Shown piece after piece: positions 12,213 through 22,900 of a stretch of 64,000 nucleotides of DNA. A program made the translations under genes and the position numbers. The notes under the pieces are model-generated. The model did no database searches. It saw nothing but the letters and a program-made list of their open reading frames with translations, and was not told the DNA's origin. Source of the stretch: Lithodes maja (Eukaryota > Arthropoda > Malacostraca > Decapoda > Lithodidae); contig JBAKBP010007118.1 of assembly GCA_037953745.1 (NCBI GenBank), forward strand, positions 39,091 to 103,090. The letters run 5' to 3'. Position 1 is the first letter of the stretch; every line of letters begins with the position of its first letter.

Positions 12213-12639
12213 AATTTGTTAGTAGTCTTGGCAAATCCAACGTCAAGGCTGCATAACAAATAGGAGGAGGACATCCAAGCCCAACCTACCAAAAACCAAT
12301 GCATAAAACAAAAGTATGAATGACAAAGACACAATTTAAACAAGAGAGTCTAATAAAAGAGTGAAAAACTGAGGAGTAGCTAAAAAGAACAGTTTTAACA
12401 CATGCCCGTCATTCATAGTAATGCAAAAACATAGACTTGTCTGAAACCAAAAAGGTACTGTACCCAAAACCCTTTTCTTCAAAAACCAACAAAAACACTG
12501 AACACAAGAACAAAACACAATTTTCAATGTGGCAAAAACACTTATGTACTGGAACATACACAATCCCAAACTTGCAATCCAGTGTTGCAAACCCGTACAC
12601 CCCCCCCCCCCCCCCGTTGTCATATAAAACAAAGGAAAA

Positions 12640-13501
12640 GAACGAGGGACAAGGGGGGAAGACCAGGGATCTTCGCCAGAGCACCAGGAAACACGACCCC
12701 CGAGAGCAACCACCAGCCGAGGGGGTCGAACACTGGACACGGAGAGGTAGGAGGAGATGAAGGAATTGATAGAAGACCCACAAAACCGCTGAGGCGAAGG
12801 CAGGTAAGGATCGACGTGGCAGGAACCGGAAGGAGGCAGCAAAGGATCCGACATCGCGCGCAGAACCCCTACAAACAGGGCGACGGGCACGAACGGTCCG
12901 ACAAACGCGGCGGCCCATCTGCACCCGCGAGAGCCTCCCACCTGTCCGAGGAGACACCCCCACAGCAGGACCCGAAGGCGGCGCCACAGACGCAACAGAG
13001 GAGCGCAAGGCCGACACCGGGCACAACACATGGCGAGGAACGCCCAAGCCGGAAAGCCTGGACGGCGAAAGGCTGGAAAGCGGGGGCCGCCCTCCCAAGT
13101 GTGGCAACAAAAGGAGGGGAGGAGGCGAACGAGACGCCAGGCAAGGACGGGGAGAAGCGCACGCAGTCCCGGGGCCATGACAATGCCGCAAGGGCAGACA
13201 CCCGAACCCCAGCGGCCAGAGCGACAAGGAAGAGCGGACGCCCGAGCAACAGAGCCGGCGTAGCGGCCCTTGTAGACGAGGGTGAAGCCAGAAGGACCAG
13301 AGCCCGCCCCAGAACCCACTGCGGAGGGACCAGGCGCGGAGGAGGACGATCCCGGAAGGCAGCCGGCAGGAAGGAATCCCGCGCCTGTGGCAGAACGACC
13401 AGCCCAGCGACGGACCCAAAGAGCCCCCGGACGGCAGACAAGGGGGTACGGATAGCGTCGACTCGAAAGCGACGCGTACGGAAGAGGTGAAACAAGGAGC
13501 G
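12640..13501 (-). pseudogene. DIRS-type tyrosine recombinase, degraded
   Basis: In the frame 12869-14011 (380 residues), residues 171-320 follow the DIRS recombinase layout: a SAM-like N-terminal part ('FHLFRTRRFRVDAIRTPLSA'), a 'PPQWVLGRALVLL' helix, then box I 'FLVALAAGVRVSALAALS' with the catalytic Arg at residue 270 (about 13203); the usual Glu of 'RxSEL' is Ala here. Pieces resembling the C-terminal half (a Trp-Arg/Ser..Phe..Phe-Tyr segment near the expected Tyr nucleophile) occur in other frames between 12.64 and 12.87 kb, so the gene is frameshifted. The product would join the circular DNA intermediate to the target. It lies 3' of RT, as in DIRS1. Confidence 0.6.
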
Positions 13502-14378
13502 TAGGACGAGGGAAGAAGAGCCAACAGGCAGGCGAGTGGCCCGTAGCCACCTAGGAAAAGACCCCCAGCGGGACCCGTAAGGCCCCCAAGGAGAAGACGG
13601 CCAGGAACGCTGCAGGAAGTCAGTCAGGACCCGGCCAGGGCCCGGCCGGGGACCGGGAGCCACCGTGCCACATGAACAAGCACGACGCGAAGGCCAACGA
13701 GGCCCGCAGGACCCCAACCGAGCCCAAGTGGAAGCCGGAGACAGGTAGAGGGACCGGACTCGGGCACCACCGCGGCAACCGGGCGGACCAAGCCCGTGCC
13801 GGCCACAGAGGCGCGAGGAGCCAGACGCAGCCGTGATACAGCCGCAGCCTCGCGAGGACTGGGCACAGCAACAGCGCGTCTGGGGGCGGAAAGATGTAGA
13901 TCGACCGCCACCTGTACCAGGCCACCATGAAAGCGGCCGGACCCCCCCCGGAGCGCGAGGCCGGAGGGAGAGGTCCAAAGGCAACCGGCGCGGCACCCCC
14001 GATGCGAACAAGGCGACCTCCGGAACACCTCAGGAAGCCGCGAGGTCGGCGAACACAGTCCGTTGCAACGCCCATTCAACAAGAACGCCCTGCCCCCACG
14101 ACAGGGCGGCCGCCCACAGGGTGGCAGGCCCGGGCAGGGAGGAGGCATGCAAGGAGAAGGGGTGCCGGGCCGCGAGGAAGAACAACTCCACCGAGACCCC
14201 CAATAGAGTCAACGACCTGGAGGAACCCCCGCAGAAGGAAAACAGGGGACAGCCTGTCTGAGTGGCGAACCCGAAGGCCACCGACTGACCCCGAAGGGCC
14301 AGCGCGTGGACCCGCAGGAAGAACAGAGGAACCAACAGTCCGAGGGCATAGACGGGTAAGTGGAGGGAGACCCACCCA

Positions 14379-14756
14379 TCAGCCAGGAAGTGGACGTCCC
14401 AGGGTCGATCGGGAACCCCACCCAACCGCGCTCGACGGATCTGAGGCTACCCAGACCGTCGGCGGGGGGGGCGGACCAGGGCACCGCCGCAGAGAGCGAG
14501 CCCGGAGCAACCCAGAGACCGAAGCGTCAGCGAACGGGACGCAGGAGCGGCAGGAGCCGATCCAGAGGGGCAACGGAAACACCACGGGGCCCATGAGGAG
14601 GAGGCGGAGGAGCCAGAGGCTCCCTAAGGAAAGGGGCAGAGCGGCCCAAAGCAGCGAACCCACGAACGAGTCCCAGAGCCACCCCAGGAGGGAAACCGAG
14701 TGCAACACGGCGAAGACTGCGAGACCGACCCATGGCACGACACGCGACGGGGTCAA
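14379..14756 (-). pseudogene. DIRS-like pol continuation (RT tail / RNase H side), frameshifted
   Basis: After the RT frame stops at 14773, a different minus frame continues the family pattern: 'RLTPSRVVPWVGL' matches the 'S.L.PS....LG' block that follows DIRS RT, and about 70 residues on 'LRLLLMGPVVFPLPL' resembles the 'L.G.LNF...V.PLGR' block. One frameshift near 14765 therefore separates them. RNase H catalytic residues were not identified. Confidence 0.5.
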
Positions 14757-14772
14757 GCGTGAAACGGGAACA

Positions 14773-15200
14773 TCAAAAGGGGAACCCTAACCGTGCGACG
14801 GTGCGAACGACTGTGAGGGCGTCACCAACGCACAGGCCCAGGGCTTCGGAAACTACCAACCAGTCGGCCAAGGAAAACAGGAGCCGGAGCCCGCTCCTGA
14901 GGAGAGGACCCAGAGCCGGCCCCACATGTGCGGAGAAGACCCGCGGCGCGATGTGGAGACCGAAGGGAAGGCCGGCGAACAGGAACACACGATCGGAAGT
15001 CCGAACGGCCAAGAATCGCTGGAAGAGAGGATGGAGAGGAACGAGCCAAGACGCATCCTGGAGGGCCAGCGACACAACCCACGACAGAGGGCACAGGGCC
15101 AGGCGTACCAGGGGTACCGGCAGCATCCGAAACCGTGTGTGCACGACGCGCCTGTTGAGGGCCGACAGAACCACCAACGGTCGCATCGCGTCGCAGTTCG
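14773..15200 (-). pseudogene. DIRS-type reverse transcriptase core with catalytic Asp residues replaced
   Basis: Residues ~385-525 of the 525-residue frame 14773-16350 track DIRS RT: 'RPLVVLSALNRRVV' (R.I..LK.LN..V), 'SWVVSLALQDASWLVPLHP' (motif A), 'LPFGLHIAPRVFS' (motif B region) and 'SLADWLVVSEA' (motif C, normally YLDDWLV). The 'LPFGL..APRVF' block followed by 'DWLV' is diagnostic of DIRS over gypsy or LINE RT. Two of the three polymerase aspartates are Ala (motif A first Asp; motif C first Asp), and the neighbouring Tyr residues are Ser, so the enzyme cannot be active as read. The rest of the frame upstream is compositional and unassigned. Confidence 0.7.
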
Positions 15201-17580
15201 ACGACGGGACCAGAAAGACACGGGAGAGGAAAACCGGGCGACCGGCGGTCAACCCCCTCGACGCCACCCAGCTCGGGCATGGAAGTGAGCACGTGGGCCA
15301 CCTCCGAAGAGATGGGCCGGCGTCGGTGACAAGAGCGGAAAGGGGGCCGAGACGTCCACCACCAGGCGAGACCCCACCGCGCAACCCGCCGCCCCCAACG
15401 TCCCTCGCGGCAACCGAGGGGCGCAAGGGCAAAAACAACCCGAGGGAGCACCCGAGAGGAGGGGAGCGACCCGGTCGGCCAGGCGAGAAGGAGAACAAGG
15501 AGTCCGACCCAGAGAACCACACATTGCGTTGACGCGGAGGTACCCTCGGTACGGGCCGTGCGGGCACGAGCGCCACGTCGACCCCCCCCCCCCCCCAACC
15601 CCAGGCCGGCGCGGGGCAGACCACGTCGAAGGGCGGCCGGAAGGGGAAGGCCGGCCAGCCCCGACACAGCGGGGATGAAAGGGGCAAGAACAGAAGGGCG
15701 AGGCGGAAGCGACGCACTGGCCCGCAACGGCCCAGGCCAGCGGCCGCGCAAGGCGGCAGCACGTGCAGCAGCACCCCGAAGAGGACCGGCAGAAGGACGG
15801 GACTGAGAAGACCCCGCGTGCGACACAGCACGACGGTGCGTGACGGAAGCAGGGACCGCAACGACACAGCGTGTCGGCGCGTGGCGGAAGCAGGGGCCGC
15901 CGACAGAGAAGCGAGCATACCCAAGCAACCAGCTGAAAGAACCCCGACGTATATAGAGCAGAGGATAACATATCCAAGGGGGCCGGCCGGCAGAACGAGG
16001 ACAGCACCGTCGGGCGGCGCCGAGTTGCCGCGCACAAAATCGCCTTCAGCTCGGGAACCAAAGACATCGCGAGCCGAAGGTGGACCCGCAGAACAAAGTC
16101 CAAACCCTCGCGAAGAGCGCCTGGCGCAGACGCCCCGAAAAGCCGCAGGCGGGGACAGACGGCTGGAGGGAACCGAAAGACAAGACAAGAAGTCCGTCAC
16201 CCTCTGTCGCAAGGGAAAAACCGTGGCGACAGAGGCCTGATCCGGGTGAGAGAAGAACGGGGGAGCAAGAGAACAAAGGTCAAGAATGGGCGCGCCCATC
16301 CAGGACCAGAACGCGCCGGCCAACCCGCCGACAGACACAAGAGGAGGCAAAAGCAGGGACGACCCCAGTCCAACGTCAAGGCTAGGAACCTAAGGGAGGG
16401 ACCGAAGGAGAGCCGTCGACGGAACGGCGTGAAGGCGAAGGCCACAACAAACCAGGCCTCCAAGGGGAGAGGGCGACCGAGCATGACGGCGAAGCCAGGC
16501 GTACCGGCGTCGCACAAACCCGGCCCATAGGAGGACCGACCCGGCAACACAGCCAGGGACTGAACAGCCGGAAGGAGGGCAGTGCGGCGAAGTCTGACCA
16601 GAGCGTAGGCCTGCAGAAGGGAGCGGGACCGTAGCAGGGGTAGGAATGGCGAGGCGCTGAGGTTGAGGCACCGCCAAGAAGCGCGAGAAGAGGGAGGCAG
16701 CCAACGACGCCAAGCACCCGTCGAAGTGTGACACAACCCAGCCCTGCAAAGCCAACAATCGAACCGAGAGAGGAGACCCCCCCCCCACCCCCCACCCCCC
16801 CCCACCCAGAAGGGTCGGCCCGCAGGGACAAGCGTGAGCGGGAGCGAGACCCACGACACGAACCAGCAGCGCCGCGGCCCAAGGAAGGCGAGCGGCGACG
16901 GCCGTGTCGCCGTAGAGGGACCTGTCCCCGAACACGAACGGCCGAGGGGGAAACAGCACCAACCCCCTCTTCCAGCAACACGACAGCTCCCGAGAAAAGG
17001 GGGACCCCGAAACCTCACCGAGGCAAGAGGAGGGGCACCCCCCAGGCGAGACGGGAAGTGAAGGGCAGGAAGAGAAGAAGGAGGAGGAGCAGGACGACGG
17101 GAGGGGGAAGGCCGGACGGGTGAAAGGAGGCCAGAAGGAGCCGCGGGGGGAAACAGAGCAAGGACCCCCGGGGCTGAGAGAACATGGCGGCCCGACACCG
17201 AGGCGGAGGAGGGAGGGACCCCCACCGCGGGACGAGACCGTGAAGGAAGAAGAGGCACGGAAGTAGGTGAAGTAGGAGAAGCAACGACACCCAGGCGGAC
17301 CCTCCTGGACAGAGTAGGAGGGAGCAGAGGGCCAGCGACAGCACGAACAACCGCGCGCGGAGAGGACAACGTAAGAGGAAGTCGGCTGGGCTAGAAAAGC
17401 GGGCGGAAGGGAGGAGAGCCCCTATCCTTAGAGGCCAGGGGAGGGCGCATAGGAGCAGAGCCGCCAACCCCGGCCTCAGGGCGAGAACCAAGACGAGGGC
17501 GACGGGCGACGTCAAGGCGATCAGGAGGACGACGAGGGGCAGTAGCGAGGCGAGCGAGAGCGTGGAGGCTTAGGTTGACC
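15201..17580 (-). other. Gag-position region of the DIRS-like element; no family recognised
   Basis: Several long frames overlap here on both strands because T (plus) is nearly absent, so frame length carries no weight. On the minus strand they give Pro/Leu/Arg/Ser-rich chains with no zinc knuckle, protease or other motif I can name. Position (5' of RT on the coding strand) is where a DIRS gag would lie. Poly-C tracts occur near 15582-15597 and 16777-16805. Confidence 0.4.
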
Positions 17581-17807
17581 AGTAGCGGAGGGGAACCATA
17601 TGATACCCAGCTCGCCTTGCACCATTGGTGCCAACCCCAGACGGGACGACACAACGTTGTCCACGAAGACCAGGGACCAATTTACAGCTAGGTGAACTGA
17701 GGCTAACACATGAAAGGAGACAAGCCCAATCCGTCACTGCCCGGTCAGGGAGTGAACCCCCGACCCCTCGTGTGTGAGACGAGAGCTCCACCTACGAGGC
17801 TACGGGC
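17581..17807 (-). mobile_element. tRNA-Val-derived SINE-like insertion in the DIRS-like element
   Basis: On the minus strand 17807-17739 reads as a 69-base tRNA-like head. It has complementary ends GCCCG/CGGGC, a D-arm-like TAGCC..GGTGGAG, a perfect 5-bp anticodon stem CTCGT/ACGAG around loop CTCACAC (anticodon CAC, Val), and a B-box-like GGTTCACTCC. Acceptor and T stems have mismatches, so it is not a good tRNA gene. A ~160-base body follows. The body is richer in T (9 in the line from 17641) than the surrounding element, so it looks like a later insertion. The 3' limit is approximate. Confidence 0.5.
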
Positions 17808-18451
17808 TGTGTAGAACGGCCGGCAGTCGGGTCAGGGATACCCAGGGTGACGCGGAACCGGGCGGCAACAAAGGCCGGGGAACGGCGGCCCACAGGCCCA
17901 AAGTGGCGTGAGACCATCGGCCACACCGACGGAAGGGAAGCAGAGGCCACAGCCGCCGCCGAGGAACCAGGGCCATGGAGCAGCACAACCACCAGGGCCA
18001 GACACGGGCCACACAGAGCAGGGAGGTAGGCCGTAGAGGACACAAAGAGCGAGTGGCGCAAGCAGGACATGTGGCTCACCAAGCAAGGGGAGCGACAACC
18101 AAGGCGAAAGCAAAGCAGCCGACCAGCACGAGAAGAACACACACCAGAATCAGCACGTCGAAGGTGTAAGTGGAGAGAATGTCCAAGAATAACCAGGGAA
18201 GGAGCATGGGGAAACAGGAACACACATGCAAACAGGGAGCTGTACTCACCCTAAACCGGGAGCACAGAGGTAGGTGAGGAGGGCGGCCGAGGCGGAAGAG
18301 CACCAGCAGAACCTGCAAAGATGGAGAAAGTGTTAACCACCACTCAACATCTTACATGCAGGGCCTATAACACCAGGAAAGTGCATACACCAATATAGTA
18401 TCAGGCAACAATATGACACAAAAAAGGGTCAACAGTGAAAGCCAACTATAA

Positions 18452-18594
18452 CCGCAAATTTGCGGGCCAATGGAGGTAGATCCGTACCGACACAAACCCC
18501 CCACATCGTCACGCGACCCCCCAGCGATCTCCGCAAATTTGCGGGGAGCCGAAACGACCCAGAGGGCCGAATCGAGCACACCGCAAATTTGCGG
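18452..18594. repeat. Three copies of the palindrome CCGCAAATTTGCGG
   Basis: The perfect 14-bp palindrome occurs at 18452-18465, 18531-18544 and 18581-18594 (start spacing 79 and 50). It lies in the 5' non-coding part of the DIRS-like element on its coding strand. Identical short palindromes in diverged spacer could be protein-binding sites or a hairpin series; function is unknown. Confidence 0.9.
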
Positions 18595-19837
18595 GACCTG
18601 CCAAGAGGGCCCGGTGCCGAACAAGCGAGAGGGGCGTCTAGGAAAACCAAAAAAGGCCGGCAAACAAGCGTCAACTCCTTATGAACTCCAAGCGAAGATG
18701 ACCGTGACCATCTAGCTGAGCAGTGTCTTCCTTGATAATATCCTGACTCGACCGGTCAAGGGAGAGGCAAGGAAGGCACACCAGGGGAGAGGAGGCACAT
18801 ACCCTGGGAACCACCCAACCCACAGAGATAGAGCAAAGCCCATGAGGAGAAGTGGCAGGTTGGGTGGTTTGGCACAACAGGGGCCCCCGTGGGGTACCCC
18901 AGGATTGGGCAAAAGTGATGAAAGGATGGAGGTGAAAACAGGAAGGGAAACACAAAAAACCAGTAATGAAACTGGTGAGAAAAAGGGTGGCCTAGCCGCG
19001 AGTAGAGAATGTGTCAGGGGCGAAAAAACCCTGTGGAGTGAGGGAGAGGCCCCCGTGGGGTACCTCTGGGTATCACGAACCACTAAGCGCCCAGGCCCTT
19101 GAGACACAGTGAAGGCTCGAAAGGGGGGACTCGGGAATAACGCTAGTTATGCGGCTGACACAAACTCTACAAACAGCACCGCCACCACGAAATCTCAGGT
19201 TGTGAACCAACTGTACACCTAGGCTATGAAAAAATGAGAACTCATAAGGGCATAGCAATTCCTGAATGATAAACAAGCTAGGCTAATTGAAGCTAAAAGC
19301 TAAACTATGCCCAGACTAACAGGAAAAAAGAATATGAAAAGAGAAAGAATGAAAACACATAGACGGGGAACGCCAAGCGCCCCCGTACCTTCGGTAGCTA
19401 TTTCCACACGCGTCTCCATTAAACACACTGAGGAGCCCATTTAGGTGTGTCCTAGATCACGTAACATCTGTCTAGCAAAAAGAAGGCCAGAAAAGCCGAA
19501 ACGAACCTAAAACAGGGTGAATTGAAGGAGCACAACAAAAGCGGACTCAATCAATGGAGGCGCGTGAAAAAATGATAACAAGAGAGGGTCGCTCATGCGC
19601 ACGTTCGACAGGGATCGGCGCATGACGGAACACGGGATGGGCCTTGAGCGGTAACTAAGGTAAACCCCTTTTTCTTCTCTTCTAATGCTTTTTTCACCTT
19701 CGGTGGTAGTTTTGGTTAATGTACAACGTCTCCTAGAGCAAGATAAGGAGTAGACTCTAGACGTTTTCTTTTTAACCGCGGTTGGAATGACGACATAGCA
19801 GTCAAAATAGACAAGTCGTCATTGCAATTAGGTTAAT
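18595..19837. other. 5' non-coding part of the DIRS-like element
   Basis: T content returns toward normal here. No protein is recognised. 'GGCCCCCGTGGGGTACC' occurs twice, near 18890 and 19050. The last ~265 bp before the terminus (19573-19837) are shared in inverted orientation with the short element at 11726-12212. Confidence 0.5.
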
Positions 19838-19900
19838 AGCCTTGACGTTGGATTTGCCAAGACTACTAACAAATTTGGAAAATATAAACAAGAGTCTAGC

Positions 19901-22900
19901 TTGTCTAGGCCAATGAAAGTGCAGTTTCGCACAGTAGGAATAGTAGAGGAAATCATGAATAATAAATGGAGGTTGAAAGATAAGGATTGTCTGAAGCATA
20001 TTTACATCGAAAAAGACTTGGACTTAGATGAAAGAAACAAAATGAAAAGTTTGAGGGATGAGGTGAAGGAATTGAATGCCAAAAGAACAGAACAAGAAGT
20101 GGATTTTTTTTATTGGAGACTGGTAGGAACGAAGAAGAGGAAATGGTTCATCAAAAGCCCACAGAGGAAGACGGAGGGGCAAACAGAGAACTTAGGGATG
20201 AACGGTCGGACAGGGGAAGCGAGTACCAGTACCGAAGGACAGGAGGGAGAGACTGGTGTAAACCAGGAACAAGTGAGAGGAACAGGGCAGGTGGAGAGCA
20301 CGGGGGAGCAAGGGAGAGAAGGTGGAGTGGAAGCGGGGGGGGGAGTAGAGTCTGGGAATATTAGGGAAAGAGAAAAAAAGAAAGGTGTAAGAAGGGGGGA
20401 GATGAAGCTGATGTATAGTAATGTGGATGGCTTGCTGTCTAAGAAATTAGAATTGAATGACTATATTGAGAAATATAAACCACATATTATGTGCTTAGCA
20501 GAAACAAAGTTGAGAGGTGGTACTGAATTGGGAGTGTTGGGATGGGAAGGGTACAATGTGTGGAGAAAAGATAGAGAAGGAAAAGTGGGCGGTGGAGTGT
20601 TAATAATGACTGACAGAAATATAGAAGCAAGTGAGATTAACCTAGGCAATAATAGATCAGAAATTATAGCAGTGACAATAAAAGACAAGGACAACAAAGC
20701 AACTGATATAGCAGTGGCTTATATACCACCACAAACTAGAGCATGGAAGCGGGATAAATATGATCAACTAATCACGGAATCTCTAGATGCACTAAAAATA
20801 CTTTTTAATAGGAGAAATAAATTATTATTAACAGGTGATTTCAATTGTAAGGAAGTCAATTGGGAAGGGTTAGATGCGGGAAATAATAATGAATCTTGGG
20901 GCAGTAAATTATTGAATCTAGTAACAGAAAACATGTTAACACAACATGTTAGAGAAAACACACGAATCAGAGGGATGGATGAACCATCCAGGCTGGACCT
21001 AGTCTTCACCAGTGATCCACATGATGTTAGAAAGATAAATTATCGTTGTCCCTTGGGAAAAAGTGATCACAAGATATTAGAAATGGAGATGGATTTGGGG
21101 AAAAATGAGGAGAGAAAGGAAGGACATAAAATAAATAGATACAATTATGCTAAAACTGATTTTAAATCATTGAAACATTATTTCCAAAGTATAAATTGGA
21201 AGGAACTAGAAAGCCTGGAAATGGTTCAAGACAAATATAGACTTTTCCTGAAAGTATATGAAGAAGGGATACATAAATATGTCCCAAGGTTCCAATCAGG
21301 GGTAAAGAAGGAAAAAGAATGGTTCAATATAAGATGTAGTAAGGCACAGGATAGAAGAAACCGAGCCTGGAATATAGCACGGAAGAGACATAGTGAAAAT
21401 AACTGGAATAAGTACAAGGAGAAAAGAAATGAATATGTAAAGATACGACGCGAGGAACAATATAAATATGAAAGGAATATTGTAGAGAAGTGCAAAAATG
21501 AGCCAAAACTATTTTATAGATTTGTAAATGGAAAAATAAAAACAAAAGAAGGTATTGTCAGACTAAGAGTTGGAACAAACAGCTATGAGAAAGATAAAGA
21601 ATTGTGTGAAGTTATGAATGAAAAGCTTCAGTCAGTGTTTGTAAAAGAGGAGGAGTTTATAGAACCTAATAGAGAAATGAGAACACCACAGATGCCTGAA
21701 ATGAAAGTGACAAAAAGTGAAGTGCTGAAATTGATGCAGGATTTGGACGTGAGGAAATCAATGGGACCAGATGGAGTGGCTGGATGGATCCTCAAAGAAT
21801 GTGCGGAAGAGTTAGTGGAACCAATCTATGAAATCATCAAATCTTCACTGAATGAGGGAGACCTGCCAGTGGAATGGAAGAGAGCTAACATAGTACCAAT
21901 TTACAAAGGAGGAGACAGAGAAAATCCGCTTAACTACAGACCGGTGTCCCTCACCAGCATTGTTTGTAAAATTTGTGAGAAAATTATAAGGAAAAAGTGG
22001 ACACACTTCATTGAGGGACAGGGGGTGCTTAGCGAGAAACAATTTGGATTCAGGGAAGGGAGATCTTGTGTATCTAATTTATTAAGCTTTTATAGCAGAG
22101 TTGTAGATGTTACACAGGAGAGAGAGGGATGGGTTGACTGTGTTTACCTGGACCTGAAAAAGGCCTTTGACAGGGTGCCTCACAAAAGGTTATTGTGGAA
22201 ATTGCAGGTTGTTGGAGGTGTACATGGTAGGATGTTAAAATGGATGGAAAACTTTTTAATAGGAAGAGAAATGAGGACCACGATACGAGACGAATATTCA
22301 CAGTGGAGGAGTGTGACGAGCGGAGTACCACAGGGATCAGTGTTGGGTCCGATAATGTTCCTACTTTATGTAAACGACATGCCAGAAAACTTGAATAGTC
22401 ATATGAATATGTTTGCGGATGACGCTAAGATCATGAAGAATGTCACCTGTATAGAAAGTTGTCAGGATCTTCAAAAGGACCTAGATGAGTTGCACAGATG
22501 GAGCCAAACCTGGAAAATGAGTTTCAATGCAGAAAAGTGTCATGTTTTGGAAGTGGGAACAAGTGAGATAAGGCCAAGCTGGGTGTACAAATTAGGAACT
22601 GAAATAATCGGCAAAACACGGCATGAGAAGGACCTTGGAGTGATAATACAAGATGATCTATCCCCGGAGAAGCATATTAACATGATCATTGGAGGAGCAT
22701 ATGGAATAATAACCAATATGAGAGTGGCATTTAACTATTTGGATGAAGAAATGTTAAGAAAATTGATAATGACTATGATAAGACCAAGATTAGAATATGC
22801 AGCAGTGATATGGTCACCACATTTGAAAAAACATATAAACAAATTAGAGAAAGTCCAAAGGATAGCAACGAAGATGATCCCAAGATTGAAGGAGTTGACA

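Larger units (their letters stand above)
12213..19875 (-). mobile_element. DIRS-like tyrosine-recombinase retroelement with 38-bp inverted termini
   Basis: The two ends, 12213-12250 and 19838-19875, are perfect 38-bp inverted repeats (AATTTGTTAGTAGTCTTGGC.. inward), fitting the inverted termini of DIRS elements and not direct LTRs. On the minus strand, from high to low coordinates, there is an unassigned gag-position region, an RT of DIRS type, a broken RNase H-side continuation, and a tyrosine recombinase. From about 12.64 to 18.1 kb the plus strand is extremely T-poor: seven 60-base lines sampled there hold 3, 4, 7, 2, 1, 3 and 1 T. This makes long overlapping open frames in all registers, most of them meaningless. 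Frameshifts and lost catalytic residues mark this copy as inactive. Confidence 0.7.

Noticed and set aside
12336..17369. Many long overlapping open frames on both strands of the GC-rich region
   Set aside because: Near absence of T on the plus strand removes stop codons in most registers; only the minus-strand frames with DIRS RT and recombinase motifs are supported.
12213..19875. Polinton/Maverick or other large DNA transposon, because of inverted termini
   Set aside because: No protein-primed polymerase, integrase or capsid motifs; the RT and tyrosine recombinase layout fits DIRS.
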